Origin: Kribbella sp. NBC_01245
GTDB taxonomy: Bacteria > Actinomycetota > Actinomycetes > Propionibacteriales > Kribbellaceae
Assembly (NCBI RefSeq): GCF_036226525.1
Contig: NZ_CP108487.1
Coordinates: 1,736,001-1,800,000 of the forward strand
Direction of reading: 5' to 3'
Length of the DNA: 64,000 bases
The notes beneath the pieces are model-generated. The model saw only the letters and a list, made by a program, of their open reading frames with translations, ran no database searches and had not been told where the DNA came from. Positions 1 to 8,093 of the stretch are shown in pieces. The translations under genes were made by a program, and so were the position numbers. Numbering within the stretch: position 1 is the first letter of the stretch; every line of letters begins with the position of its first letter.

Positions 1-1
1 C

Positions 2-490
2 AGCGAGGACCGGCATGTACCGGTGCTATTCCTCACCGCGCGGGATGCCGTCGAGGACAAGGTCTTCGGCCTGCAGACCGGTGGCGACGACTACGTGACG
101 AAGCCGTTCAGCCTGGACGAGCTGGTCGCCCGAGTGCGCGCGTTGTTGCGTCGATCGGGTCATCGCGAGCAGACGACGTCTGAGGCGGCTGTGCTGAAGT
201 ACGCCGACCTGGAGTTGAACGAGGACAGCTACGAGGTGTTCAAGGCGGGTCAGCCCGTCTCGTTGTCGCTGACCGAGTTCAAGCTGCTGCGGTGTTTGCT
301 GGAGAACGCCGAGCGCGTGCTCTCGAAGAGCCAGATCCTGTCGGCCGTGTGGAACTACGACTTCGCGGGCGACGCCGGCGTGGTCGAGTCGTACATGTCG
401 TACCTCCGCCGCAAAGTCGATACCGGCGACCAAAAGCTCCTGCACACCGTCCGAGGCGTCGGCTACGTCCTCCGCACCCCGCGAGCGTGA
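2..490 (+). CDS. OmpR/PhoB-type response regulator, C-terminal part (5' truncated by window edge)
   Basis: This is the last 162 codons of a two-component response regulator; the start lies upstream of the window. The visible part begins in the receiver domain with LFLTARD and GGDDYVTKPF, where the lysine of TKPF is the conserved switch lysine. The phospho-accepting aspartate is outside the window. It continues into a winged-helix DNA-binding domain (LSLTEFKLLRCLL, then YLRRKVD and VRGVGYVLR), which is typical of the OmpR/PhoB family. The stop codon overlaps the GTG start of the downstream histidine kinase by 4 bases, so the pair is translationally coupled and almost certainly cognate. The regulon and the signal cannot be read from sequence. 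Confidence 0.93.
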   Translation, partial: SEDRHVPVLFLTARDAVEDKVFGLQTGGDDYVTKPFSLDELVARVRALLRRSGHREQTTSEAAVLKYADLELNEDSYEVFKAGQPVSLSLTEFKLLRCLLENAERVLSKSQILSAVWNYDFAGDAGVVESYMSYLRRKVDTGDQKLLHTVRGVGYVLRTPRA

Positions 491-1992
491 ACGTGACGAC
501 GCGTCGGCGCTTCTCCGACCGCTACCCCCTGCGCATCACCATCGTGGTAGCGCTATTGGTCCTGGTCACGGCCGCTCTGGTCGGCTCCGGCTTCACCGCA
601 ACCGCCATCATGCGCGGGTACCTCCTCGACCGAGTCGACGCCGGGCTCAGGACAACGGCGATGCCGTTCACCCAACCGGCACCTCCGCCCGGCTTGGACG
701 ATCCCTCCCGCGACCGCAAACTTCGCATCCTGCCCAGCCCTTATTACATCGAGGTGCTGAGGAGGAACGGCGCGACGGTCGCGCAGTTCCAACTACGCCA
801 GAACGCCAGCGACGGCGCTCCGAATCTGCCGGCAATGAGCATCCAGGACGTCCTCGGCCGAAACAGCCAACCCTTCAACGTTGCGGCCGAATCCGGCGAT
901 GGCAACTGGCGAGCGATCGCCGTCGCGCGCTTCGACGGCAGTGGATCGGTAATCGTGGCGCAGAGTCTCGCCGACATGAACGCCACCATCAACCAACTCA
1001 TCGGCGTGCAGATGGCGGTCGGCGTGATTCTGCTGGTGTTGCTTGCGGGCGTGGGGACTTACGTCGTACGGCGGAGTCTGCGCGGGCTGGAGGATGTCGA
1101 GCACACGGCTGTCGCGATCGCGGGTGGTGACCTGAGCCGCCGTGTGCCCGAGTGGGATCCGCGGACCGAAGTGGGACGGCTTTCGCTTGCGCTGAACCAG
1201 ATGCTCGGGCAGATCGAGAACGCGTTCGCGATGCGCACCGCCTCCGAGTACGCCGCCCGCCGTTCCGAGGACACCGCGCGCCGATCCGAAGAGGCCGCGC
1301 GACTCAGCGAAGACCGGATGCGGCGGTTCGTCGCGGACGCCAGTCACGAGTTGCGCACTCCCCTGACGTCGATCCGGGGCTTTGCCGAACTCACCCGTCA
1401 GCGTGGCGGTACGGCCGATCCCGACACGATGCGCCGGATCGAGGACGAGGCCAAGCGGATGGGCCTACTCGTCGACGACCTACTCCTACTCGCACGGCTG
1501 GACCAGCAACGGCCCTTGCAGCGCGAACCCGTCGACCTGCTCACCCTCGCCGGCGACGCCGTCCACTATGCCGAGGCGGTGCAGCCCGAGCGGAAGGTCG
1601 AGTTCCGGATCCTGCCCGGTTCGGAGGCGCCCGTGGTCGAGGGCGACGAGGCCCGCCTCCGCCAGGTGCTCGGCAATCTCGTCAGCAACGCCTTGCACCA
1701 CACGCCCGCGCCGGCGCCCGTGACGATCTCGGTCGGCACGCGCGACGGCAGCGCCGTACTCGAAGTCAGCGACACCGGCCCCGGCCTATCCCCCGAACAA
1801 AAGAACCGCGTATTCGAGCGCTTCTACCGCGCCGACACCGCCCGCACCCGCACCACCGGCGGTTCCGGCCTCGGCCTCTCAATCGTCGCCGCCCTAGTCG
1901 CCGCCCACGCCGGCAAGGTCACCATCACCGACACCCCCGGCGGCGGCACCACCTTCACCGTCTCCCTCCCCCTCGAGCCCAACCAGGCCTAG
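487..1992 (+). CDS. membrane sensor histidine kinase (HAMP, HisKA, HATPase)
   Basis: A 501-residue sensor kinase, partner of the response regulator just upstream. I chose the GTG at 487, which overlaps the regulator stop; GTG at 493 is an alternative. The order is: transmembrane helix at about residues 15-37, an extracytoplasmic sensor segment, a second helix at about 171-193, HAMP, a short coiled coil with repeated ARRSE units, a HisKA dimerisation domain with phospho-acceptor His287 in DASHELRTPLTS, then a HATPase domain with an N box (NLVSNALHH, near 400), DTGPGLS (near 430) and GGSGLGLSI (near 460). All catalytic boxes are intact. The closest actinobacterial types are MprB/TcrY-like kinases, but the sensor segment gives no ligand. 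Confidence 0.92.
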   Translation: MNVTTRRRFSDRYPLRITIVVALLVLVTAALVGSGFTATAIMRGYLLDRVDAGLRTTAMPFTQPAPPPGLDDPSRDRKLRILPSPYYIEVLRRNGATVAQFQLRQNASDGAPNLPAMSIQDVLGRNSQPFNVAAESGDGNWRAIAVARFDGSGSVIVAQSLADMNATINQLIGVQMAVGVILLVLLAGVGTYVVRRSLRGLEDVEHTAVAIAGGDLSRRVPEWDPRTEVGRLSLALNQMLGQIENAFAMRTASEYAARRSEDTARRSEEAARLSEDRMRRFVADASHELRTPLTSIRGFAELTRQRGGTADPDTMRRIEDEAKRMGLLVDDLLLLARLDQQRPLQREPVDLLTLAGDAVHYAEAVQPERKVEFRILPGSEAPVVEGDEARLRQVLGNLVSNALHHTPAPAPVTISVGTRDGSAVLEVSDTGPGLSPEQKNRVFERFYRADTARTRTTGGSGLGLSIVAALVAAHAGKVTITDTPGGGTTFTVSLPLEPNQA

Positions 1993-2073
1993 GACTGCAC
2001 GCCCGTACGACGCTGCCGTGCGGGCAATGCCGGGAGTGGGGAAGTTCTGGACGCCGGATCCACCGGGCAGAAT

Positions 2074-2103
2074 TTGCTTAGTCGACTAAGGCTGCTTTAG
2101 TTT
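2074..2103 (+). promoter_or_regulatory. candidate sigma-70-type promoter for psuK giving a leaderless mRNA
   Basis: TTGCTT at 2074-2079 and TAGTTT at 2098-2103 are separated by 18 bases. A start about 7 bases downstream falls at or next to the ATG at 2111. No Shine-Dalgarno sequence precedes that ATG, which fits leaderless translation, common in actinobacteria. The -10 match is weak, so this is a candidate only. Confidence 0.35.
2077..2090. promoter_or_regulatory. perfect 14-bp palindrome, likely operator of psuKG
   Basis: CTTAGTCGACTAAG is its own reverse complement. It lies inside the proposed -35/-10 spacer, 20 bases before the psuK start. Because the kinase carries an N-terminal HTH domain, autoregulation through this site is a reasonable inference. 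Confidence 0.5.
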
Positions 2104-2110
2104 GATCAGT

Positions 2111-3238
2111 ATGATGTTGACTCAGCGCGAACGCGAGATCATCGCGCTGCTGCGCCGCGACCCGCTCGCCGGTGCCCAGGCGATCGCCGACGCCCTCGGC
2201 ACCACCCGGGCCGCGGTGAACGTCCATCTCTCGAACCTCGGCAAGAAAGGCGCCATCCTCGGCCGCGGCTACATCCTGCGCCAGGACAACGCGGTGGTGG
2301 TGATCGGCGGCGCGAACGTCGACATCAAGGTCCGCAGCCTGGCCCCGGTCGAGCCGCGCACCAGCAATCCCGGCCACTCCAGCACCACCGCGGGCGGCGT
2401 CGGCCGCAACATCGCGGAGAACCTCGCCCGCCTCGGCACCCCGACCCACCTGATCGCCGCGGTCGGCCACGATCCCGCGGGCGAGCGGCTGCTCAGCGAC
2501 ACCAAGGCGGCCGGAGTGCGGATCGACCACGTGCATCGCAGCGCCCATCCGACCGGGACCTACGCGGCGGTGCTCGACGCCGACGGCTCCCTGGTCGTGG
2601 CCGTCGCGGACATGGCTGCCACTGATGGCCTCGAACCCCGCCACCTCCACCCAGGCCGCGAGCTCATCGCGAACGCGAGCCTGCTGGTGCTGGACGGCAA
2701 CCTCTCCACCGACGTGCTGACGTACGCCATGGACATCGCGCACGTCGCCGGCGTCCCGACCATGATCGACCCGGTCAGCGTGCCCAAAGCGGCCCTCCTC
2801 GCTCCGCTGTTCAGCCCCGAACGACCCGTCTTCGCCGTCACCCCGAACCTGGCCGAGCTCGAGGCGATCATCGGCCGGAAGGTCGGCGGCCTGGGCGCCG
2901 ATGAGCTGGTCAAGGCCGCGACCGAGCTGCACGAGCAGGGCGTCCAGCACGTCTGGATCCGGCTCGGCGAACGCGGCAGTCTGCTCAGCACCGCCGGCGA
3001 AGGCCACACGTTCCTCACCGCACCACCGACCGAGGTCCACGACGTCACCGGCGCCGGGGACGCGATGCTCGGCGCTTTCGCCCATGCCCTGCTGACGGGC
3101 AGCGACCCGGTCGAGGCGGCCCGGTACGGCCACGCGGCCGCCGCGCTGACCGTCGCGAGTACGTCCACGGTGCGACCCGACCTGACCCCGCGCCTCATCG
3201 AGGACGCGCTGAACCACGCCACCCGGAGCCAGCCATGA
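2111..3238 (+). CDS. psuK: PfkB-family pseudouridine kinase with N-terminal HTH domain
   Basis: A 375-residue ribokinase-family sugar kinase fused to a short N-terminal winged-helix domain. The HTH is at about residues 1-50 (LTQREREIIALLRRDP, then TTRAAVNVHLSNLGKKG). The PfkB domain follows, with the N-terminal glycine motif VGRNIAENLARLG, which contacts the sugar, and the C-terminal signature DVTGAGDAMLGAF near 310-323, whose Asp is the catalytic base. The gene overlaps psuG by 4 bases, which fixes the substrate as pseudouridine by context: the kinase makes pseudouridine 5'-phosphate for the glycosidase. The HTH fusion suggests a kinase that may also regulate its own operon; it resembles E. 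coli YeiI in architecture. The upstream TTG at 2102 is a less likely start. Confidence 0.88.
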   Translation: MMLTQREREIIALLRRDPLAGAQAIADALGTTRAAVNVHLSNLGKKGAILGRGYILRQDNAVVVIGGANVDIKVRSLAPVEPRTSNPGHSSTTAGGVGRNIAENLARLGTPTHLIAAVGHDPAGERLLSDTKAAGVRIDHVHRSAHPTGTYAAVLDADGSLVVAVADMAATDGLEPRHLHPGRELIANASLLVLDGNLSTDVLTYAMDIAHVAGVPTMIDPVSVPKAALLAPLFSPERPVFAVTPNLAELEAIIGRKVGGLGADELVKAATELHEQGVQHVWIRLGERGSLLSTAGEGHTFLTAPPTEVHDVTGAGDAMLGAFAHALLTGSDPVEAARYGHAAAALTVASTSTVRPDLTPRLIEDALNHATRSQP

Positions 3239-4158
3239 CAACGCCCCATCCCCGCCTGACGCTGACCGAGGAGGTCCGCGAGGCCCTGCACGACGGACGC
3301 CCGGTCGTCGCCCTCGAGTCCACGATCATCAGTCACGGCATGCCGTATCCGCAGAACGTCGCGATGGCCACCGAGGTCGAGGACATCATCCGTTCGTACG
3401 GCGCTGTCCCGGCCACCATCGCCGTACTGCACGGCCGTCCCCGGATCGGCCTCTCGCCGGACGACCTCGAACTGCTCGCCACCAGCCCCGACGTGAGCAA
3501 GACGAGCGTCCGCGACCTGGCGTACGTGGTGGCTCGCGGCGGGCACGGCGCGACGACCGTGGCCAGCACGATGCGGCTCGCCGCGCTGGCCGGGATCAGG
3601 GTCTTCGTGACCGGCGGCATCGGCGGCGTACACCGAGGCGCGCAGACCACGTTCGACATCAGCGCGGACCTCACCGAGCTCGCCACGACCGGAGTGGCGG
3701 TCATCAGCGCCGGCGTGAAGAGCATCCTCGACATCGGGCTCACCCTCGAGACGCTCGAGACCTTGGGCGTGCCGGTGATCGGGTACGGCACCGACGAGTT
3801 CCCGGCGTTCTACTCGCGCACCAGCGGCTTCGCCTCCCCCATGCGCGCCGACTCGCCGAAGGAACTCGCCGCCATCATGCACGCCCGGTGGGACCTCGGC
3901 ATCCCCGGCGGGCTCAGCATCGCGAACCCCATCCCGCTCGCGGACGAGATCCCATCGGACCAGATCGACGGCATCATCGAACAAGCCCTCGCCGAAATGG
4001 CGCAAGCCGGCATCGCAGGCAAGGACGCCACGCCGTACCTGCTGGGCCGCATCGTCGAACTGACGCAAGGCGACAGCCTCCGCGCCAACATCGCCCTCGT
4101 CAAAAACAACGCCCACCTCGGCGCCCAAGTAGCCACCGAATACGCCGCCCTTCCCTAA
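3235..4158 (+). CDS. psuG: pseudouridine-5'-phosphate glycosidase
   Basis: A 307-residue protein of the IndA/PsuG family, full length for the family. It cleaves the C-glycosidic bond of pseudouridine 5'-phosphate reversibly, to uracil and ribose 5-phosphate. Characteristic blocks are ALESTIISHGMPYPQN near the N terminus, KTSVRDLAYVVARGGHGATT, FVTGGIGGVHRGA and the C-terminal GIAGKDATPYLLGRI. It starts inside the psuK stop (ATGA overlap), so kinase and glycosidase are made together. The pair salvages pseudouridine from RNA turnover as a carbon and uracil source. No transporter gene is adjacent. Confidence 0.95.
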   Translation: MTTPHPRLTLTEEVREALHDGRPVVALESTIISHGMPYPQNVAMATEVEDIIRSYGAVPATIAVLHGRPRIGLSPDDLELLATSPDVSKTSVRDLAYVVARGGHGATTVASTMRLAALAGIRVFVTGGIGGVHRGAQTTFDISADLTELATTGVAVISAGVKSILDIGLTLETLETLGVPVIGYGTDEFPAFYSRTSGFASPMRADSPKELAAIMHARWDLGIPGGLSIANPIPLADEIPSDQIDGIIEQALAEMAQAGIAGKDATPYLLGRIVELTQGDSLRANIALVKNNAHLGAQVATEYAALP

Positions 4159-4179
4159 CGCGCACCCCACCAGCCCGGA

Positions 4180-4198
4180 CAGACCTCCGTCAGGTCTG
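4180..4198. terminator. short hairpin between convergent psuG and yidC-like genes
   Basis: A 7-bp perfect stem (CAGACCT with AGGTCTG) and a 5-base loop follow the psuG stop. There is no T tract. It could act as a weak bidirectional terminator between the two converging genes; the evidence is only the hairpin and its place. Confidence 0.35.
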
Positions 4199-4263
4199 AC
4201 CCCGTTCAGAGGCGACCACTCGTGGACAAAGAGGGGGATCGGAGGCGGCCGTTGGCGGTGGGG

Positions 4264-4944
4264 CTAGCGGGTGAGGATGGCGCGTTCGATTACCGTCCAG
4301 GTGGTGGTGGTCAGGAGGTAGAGGCCGGCCGCTAGCGGGATGAAGGCGGCTGTGGCGAGGGTGCCGTACGGGAGTAGGCGGATCACTCGGCCCATGGCGG
4401 TGTTGGTGGCGGGCTGGTTGGGCTGGCGGGCTTGCCAGCGGGCGGAGAAGAAGGCGACGACAGCGAGCAGTACGGCGAGGCCGACGTACGCGGGGGTGGC
4501 GGCGACGAGGGGCCAGTGGACGCCGAGGGGCGCACCGAAGAGGACACCGGACAGCAGTCCGTTCGGCTCCCCGGCCACGATCGCCGTGGAGAACAGGCTG
4601 TACAGCACCCAGAAGAACGGGAGCTGCGCCAGCATCGGCAGACACCCGGCGAACATCGTCGTACCGGTCTCAGCCTGCAACGAGGCGATCTCGCGCTGAG
4701 CCTTTTCGGGGTTGTCGCGGTGCTTCTTGGTGATCTCGGAGATCTTGGGCATCAGTTCGACCCGGGCCTTGGCGCCGCGGGCGGCCGCGACGCCGAGGGG
4801 TAGCAGCAGGAGCCGCACGGCGATCGTGCACAACACGATCGCGAGCGCGGCGGCGTACGGGCCGGTCAGGGGCTGGATGCTCGAGGCGATCCAGGACACG
4901 AGGTGGTACGCGCCGTTGACGGGCGCGGCAAAGAAATCGGGCAT
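4264..4944 (-). CDS. short YidC/Oxa1-family membrane protein insertase paralogue
   Basis: A 226-residue member of the YidC/Oxa1 insertase family, which places proteins into the cytoplasmic membrane with or without Sec. The N terminus (MPDFFAAPVNGAYHLVSWIA) leads into the first core helix and LAIVLCTIAVRLLLLPLGV, a family hallmark with the positively charged groove arginine. A charged cytoplasmic hairpin follows (KISEITKKHRDNPEKAQ), then GCLPMLAQLPFFWVLYSLF and further hydrophobic helices. It is shorter than the housekeeping actinobacterial YidC and does not sit in an rnpA-yidC-jag context, so it is probably a second copy. It is preceded by a small membrane protein gene on the same strand and may work with it. 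Confidence 0.85.
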   Translation of the reverse strand: MPDFFAAPVNGAYHLVSWIASSIQPLTGPYAAALAIVLCTIAVRLLLLPLGVAAARGAKARVELMPKISEITKKHRDNPEKAQREIASLQAETGTTMFAGCLPMLAQLPFFWVLYSLFSTAIVAGEPNGLLSGVLFGAPLGVHWPLVAATPAYVGLAVLLAVVAFFSARWQARQPNQPATNTAMGRVIRLLPYGTLATAAFIPLAAGLYLLTTTTWTVIERAILTR

Positions 4945-4983
4945 GGCTGTACTCCGCGAGAGTGAGAGAAAAACCGGAACAGG

Positions 4984-5265
4984 TCAGCGAGAAGAGCTGG
5001 GCTGTCCCGGTGCTCGCGGACGCGGGCGACCCGCGTCGTCGGGATCGCGGAGGCGGAGAAAGGCCGATTCGCGCGAGACCTCGCGCAAGGCGGTGGCCAG
5101 CACCTGCTGCGGTGCCGAGACCAGCTGGTCCGCGGCAGCGCGGGAGACCAGCAAGAGGGCGAACAAAGAGGCCGCCGCCGTGAGCACGGCGACGGCCAGG
5201 AGACCTGAATCCAGGCCGAGGGCAGGCATCGCCAGCGACCAAACGCCGGCGATGACCTGACCCAT
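4984..5265 (-). CDS. small membrane protein, DUF6412-like
   Basis: A 93-residue protein with two hydrophobic stretches (about 3-18 and 21-42) followed by a charged, proline/arginine-rich cytoplasmic tail. It lies 39 bases upstream of the YidC-like gene and 8 bases downstream of the sigA stop, all on the minus strand, so it is probably co-transcribed. From memory, small proteins of the DUF6412 type neighbour such YidC paralogues in other actinomycetes, but I cannot check this. Its function is unknown; a helper or client of the insertase is an inference from position only. Confidence 0.6.
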   Translation of the reverse strand: MGQVIAGVWSLAMPALGLDSGLLAVAVLTAAASLFALLLVSRAAADQLVSAPQQVLATALREVSRESAFLRLRDPDDAGRPRPRAPGQPSSSR

Positions 5266-5273
5266 CGGAACTA

Positions 5274-6593
5274 CTAGTCCAGATAGTCGCGCAGGACCTG
5301 CGAGCGCGACGGGTGACGCAGCTTGGACATGGTCTTCGACTCGATCTGGCGGATCCGCTCACGGGTCACGCCGTAGACCTTGCCGATCTCGTCCAGCGTC
5401 TTCGGCTGGCCGTCGGTCAGACCGAAGCGCATCGACACCACGCCCGCCTCACGCTCGGACAACGTGTCCAGCACGGCGTGCAACTGCTCCTGGAGCAGGG
5501 TGAACGAGACGGCCTCCGCGGGCACGATGGCCTCGGAGTCCTCGATCAGGTCGCCGAACTCCGAGTCGCCGTCCTCACCCAGCGGGGTGTGCAGCGAAAT
5601 CGGCTCCCGGCCGTACTTCTGCACCTCGATGACCTTCTCCGGGGTCATGTCGAGCTCCTTGGCGAGCTCTTCCGGAGTGGGTTCGCGGCCGAGGTCCTGC
5701 AGCATCTGGCGCTGCACCCGGGCGAGCTTGTTGATGACCTCGACCATGTGCACCGGAATACGGATGGTGCGGGCCTGGTCGGCCATCGCGCGGGTGATCG
5801 CCTGCCGGATCCACCAGGTCGCGTAGGTGGAGAACTTGTAGCCCTTGGTGTAGTCGAACTTCTCGACCGCACGGATCAGACCGAGGTTGCCCTCCTGGAT
5901 CAGGTCCAGGAACAGCATGCCGCGGCCGGTGTAGCGCTTGGCCAGCGAGACGACGAGTCGCAGGTTGGCTTCGAGCAGGTGGTTCTTCGCCCGGCGGCCG
6001 TCCTCCGAGATCCACTCGTACTCCTCGCGGACCTTCTCCTTCAGCTTGGTGGCCTCGTCACCGATCTGCTCCTCGGCGAACAGGCCGGCCTCGATCCGCT
6101 TGGCGAGCTCGACCTCCTGCTCCGCGTTCAGCAGCGGGACCTTGCCGATCTGCTTCAGGTAGTCCTTGACCGGGTCGGCGGTCGCACCGGCGACCATGAC
6201 CTGCTGCTCGGGCTCATCCGCGTCGTCCGCGTCGGAGACGACGAAGCCCTCGTCCTCGGTCAGCTCCTTCTCCAGGGGCTTGACGGCCTCGGGCGTGAAG
6301 TCCGACTCGTCGACCTCGTCGAGGCTGCGCGGCTTGCCGGTCTTCGGGTCGATCGCGACCCCGGCCTCATCCGGCTTGCCGGCGGCCTTCTTGGCCGGAG
6401 CCTTCTTCGCAGCGACCTTCTTCGCGGTGTTCGCGGCAGCCTCCTTGGCGGGAACGGCCTTCTTGGCAGGGGCGGCCTTCTTCGCAGCCGGATCGGCGAC
6501 CCGGGCACTGGTCCGGGGAGCCGTGGCGCGCGCGGCGGCGGGCACGACCCGGGAGGACTCTGCTGGAAGGTTCTCGGACGAGCTGGACGACAC
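5274..6593 (-). CDS. sigA: primary RNA polymerase sigma factor SigA/HrdB (RpoD family)
   Basis: A 439-residue group 1 sigma-70 factor that directs RNA polymerase to housekeeping promoters. The N terminus (about 35-75) is a low-complexity, Lys/Ala-rich tract typical of actinobacterial SigA/HrdB. Region 1.2 follows ([16 protein letters not shown]), then regions 2.1-2.4 ([40 protein letters not shown]), region 3 and region 4.2 with [20 protein letters not shown]. All recognition regions are intact. The GTG start is supported by an AGAGGTAA ribosome-binding site a few bases upstream. The 286 bases ahead of it carry short direct repeats that may be part of its promoter region. Confidence 0.97.
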   Translation of the reverse strand: MSSSSSENLPAESSRVVPAAARATAPRTSARVADPAAKKAAPAKKAVPAKEAAANTAKKVAAKKAPAKKAAGKPDEAGVAIDPKTGKPRSLDEVDESDFTPEAVKPLEKELTEDEGFVVSDADDADEPEQQVMVAGATADPVKDYLKQIGKVPLLNAEQEVELAKRIEAGLFAEEQIGDEATKLKEKVREEYEWISEDGRRAKNHLLEANLRLVVSLAKRYTGRGMLFLDLIQEGNLGLIRAVEKFDYTKGYKFSTYATWWIRQAITRAMADQARTIRIPVHMVEVINKLARVQRQMLQDLGREPTPEELAKELDMTPEKVIEVQKYGREPISLHTPLGEDGDSEFGDLIEDSEAIVPAEAVSFTLLQEQLHAVLDTLSEREAGVVSMRFGLTDGQPKTLDEIGKVYGVTRERIRQIESKTMSKLRHPSRSQVLRDYLD

Positions 6594-6689
6594 GAATTAC
6601 CTCTCGTCTGACGGTTACTGTCTGCAGGGTTACCAACGTGGTGCGGCGTACTGAGTTCGCGGTGGTGCGCCGGGCAGGCCCGGATGGTG

Positions 6690-6723
6690 CTGGTTCGTGC
6701 TCTGGTTCATGCCTGGTTCATGC
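6690..6723. repeat. three tandem 11-bp repeats upstream of sigA
   Basis: CTGGTTCGTGC, CTGGTTCATGC and CTGGTTCATGC occur at 6690, 6702 and 6713. They lie about 100-130 bases before the sigA start in the 286-base gap between the HhH-GPD gene and sigA. Spacing of about one helical turn is compatible with a protein-binding array, but nothing else supports a role. I see no gene in the rest of this gap. Confidence 0.4.
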
Positions 6724-6861
6724 TCAGTGTGCTCAGCCGCTGGTCAGGCGGCGGCAACACTACATTGTGACATGCCGCCCAAAGCTGATCGCCGCGCGGG
6801 CGCGCGATTCCCCATTCCAGACGCCCGAAGAGCTTACCCGGTTCCGGCCTACCGCTCCGAC

Positions 6862-6879
6862 CCCGGGTTCGGCCCCGGG
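6862..6879 (-). terminator. GC-rich hairpin directly after the HhH-GPD gene
   Basis: CCCGGG at 6862-6867 and again at 6874-6879 can pair around a 6-base loop, immediately beyond the stop codon of the repair gene. There is no U tract. It could separate the usp/HhH-GPD operon from sigA, which lies downstream on the same strand. Confidence 0.35.
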
Positions 6880-7497
6880 CTAACTGTTGCGGGTCTGCCG
6901 GACCGGGCGGGCCAGCGGCCGCTGCTCGACCTTCTGCTCCTGTTTGTACTGCCTCACCTTCGCCAGTGAGCCGGCATCGGTCACATCCGCGACCGACTTG
7001 AACGCGCCGTCCTCGCCATACGGCTCGGAGGCCTCTCGCCAGCCTCGCGGCCGGACCTTCATCTGCTTGCCGAGCAGGGCGACGAAGATCTTCGCCTTCT
7101 GCGCGCCGAAGCCGGGCAAGGCCGAGAGCCGGGCGAGCAGGTCGTCGCCGGACTTCACATCGGCCCAGACCGCGGCGGCGTTACCGCCGTACTCCTCGTC
7201 CAGGTGCTTGGCCAGGGTCTGGATCCGGGCTGCCATCGCGGTCGGGAACCGGTGCACGGCCGGCGGTCCGGCCACCACCTCCACGAAACCGTCCGGGTCG
7301 TACGCCGCGACGGTGCAGGGGTCGAACGAGCCCTCCATCCGGGCGGCGATCTGGACCGGGCCGGCGAAGGCCCGCTCCATCGGGATCTGCTGGTCAAGCA
7401 GCATGCCCACCAGCAGCGCAAAAGGGTCCCGACTCAGCAATTCGTCCGCTTCGGACTGCTGGGCCAGGCACAGTCGTTTGCCTCGAACCGACGTCAC
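6880..7497 (-). CDS. HhH-GPD-type base-excision repair protein
   Basis: A 205-residue protein of the HhH-GPD superfamily (relatives of endonuclease III and 3-methyladenine glycosylase). Visible are the N-terminal DPFALLVGMLLDQQIPMERA helix region, where Q/QIP is typical of the fold, and a helix-hairpin-helix core LSALPGFGAQKAKIFVALLG. No four-cysteine iron-sulfur motif is present. The short actinobacterial version seen here is usually annotated only as an HhH-GPD repair protein, with the damaged base unknown. The GTG start lies one base after the stop of the universal stress protein gene and sits next to a GGGGAGGAG ribosome-binding site, so the two are coupled. Confidence 0.82.
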   Translation of the reverse strand: MTSVRGKRLCLAQQSEADELLSRDPFALLVGMLLDQQIPMERAFAGPVQIAARMEGSFDPCTVAAYDPDGFVEVVAGPPAVHRFPTAMAARIQTLAKHLDEEYGGNAAAVWADVKSGDDLLARLSALPGFGAQKAKIFVALLGKQMKVRPRGWREASEPYGEDGAFKSVADVTDAGSLAKVRQYKQEQKVEQRPLARPVRQTRNS

Positions 7498-7498
7498 C

Positions 7499-7912
7499 TC
7501 ACTCCTCCCCTTCCTCTGCCTTCACGGCGAGCACGGGGCAGGGGGCGTCCAGCAGGACCCGCTGCGCGTTGCTGCCGAGGATGAGCTTGCCCACCGGCGA
7601 CCGGCGCCGCAGGCCGATCACGATGAATTCCGCATGGACTTGCTCGGCGACGGCCACCAGGTCCTCCGCCGGGTCCAGTCCACGAACGAGTTGCCGGACC
7701 TCATAGGGCACTCCGGTCGACTCGAGTTGTTCCCTTACCTCGCTGAGCGCGGCATCGCTCGCGGCCGCCTCATCGGCCGCGAAGCTACGCCCACCCCGAT
7801 GGGAATTGACCACCACCAGTTTGGCGTCCCGGAGCTTCGCCTCTTCAGCCGCTCGCCGCAGCGCTGCGCGCCCCTCGGCCTTCGGCACATATCCCACGAC
7901 GATGGTCGTCAT
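7499..7912 (-). CDS. universal stress protein (UspA family)
   Basis: A 137-residue single-domain Usp. It begins MTTIVVGYVP and carries the ATP-binding signature GLRRRSPVGKLILGSNAQRV (G-2X-G-9X-G-S/N) followed by CPVLAVK, so nucleotide binding is expected. It is the first gene of a two-gene unit with the HhH-GPD repair gene, suggesting stress-linked DNA protection. The 181 bases between this start and the next gene show no other coding signal. Usp proteins have broad roles; no specific one can be assigned. Confidence 0.88.
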   Translation of the reverse strand: MTTIVVGYVPKAEGRAALRRAAEEAKLRDAKLVVVNSHRGGRSFAADEAAASDAALSEVREQLESTGVPYEVRQLVRGLDPAEDLVAVAEQVHAEFIVIGLRRRSPVGKLILGSNAQRVLLDAPCPVLAVKAEEGEE

Positions 7913-8093
7913 CGACTTGCCTCACCTCCGGGTACTTCTTCATCGACCCGTTCCGAACGATACTGCCCTGAGCCTTCACCGGCATCCGTGGAAATGCGAT
8001 ACCTGTGTCGCGAACGTGATGTGCCTGTGTCGTACGAGGTCTTGAACTTCCGCCCGAAGAAACTTGGTTCCACGACGGCTGGCTGGAGGGACA

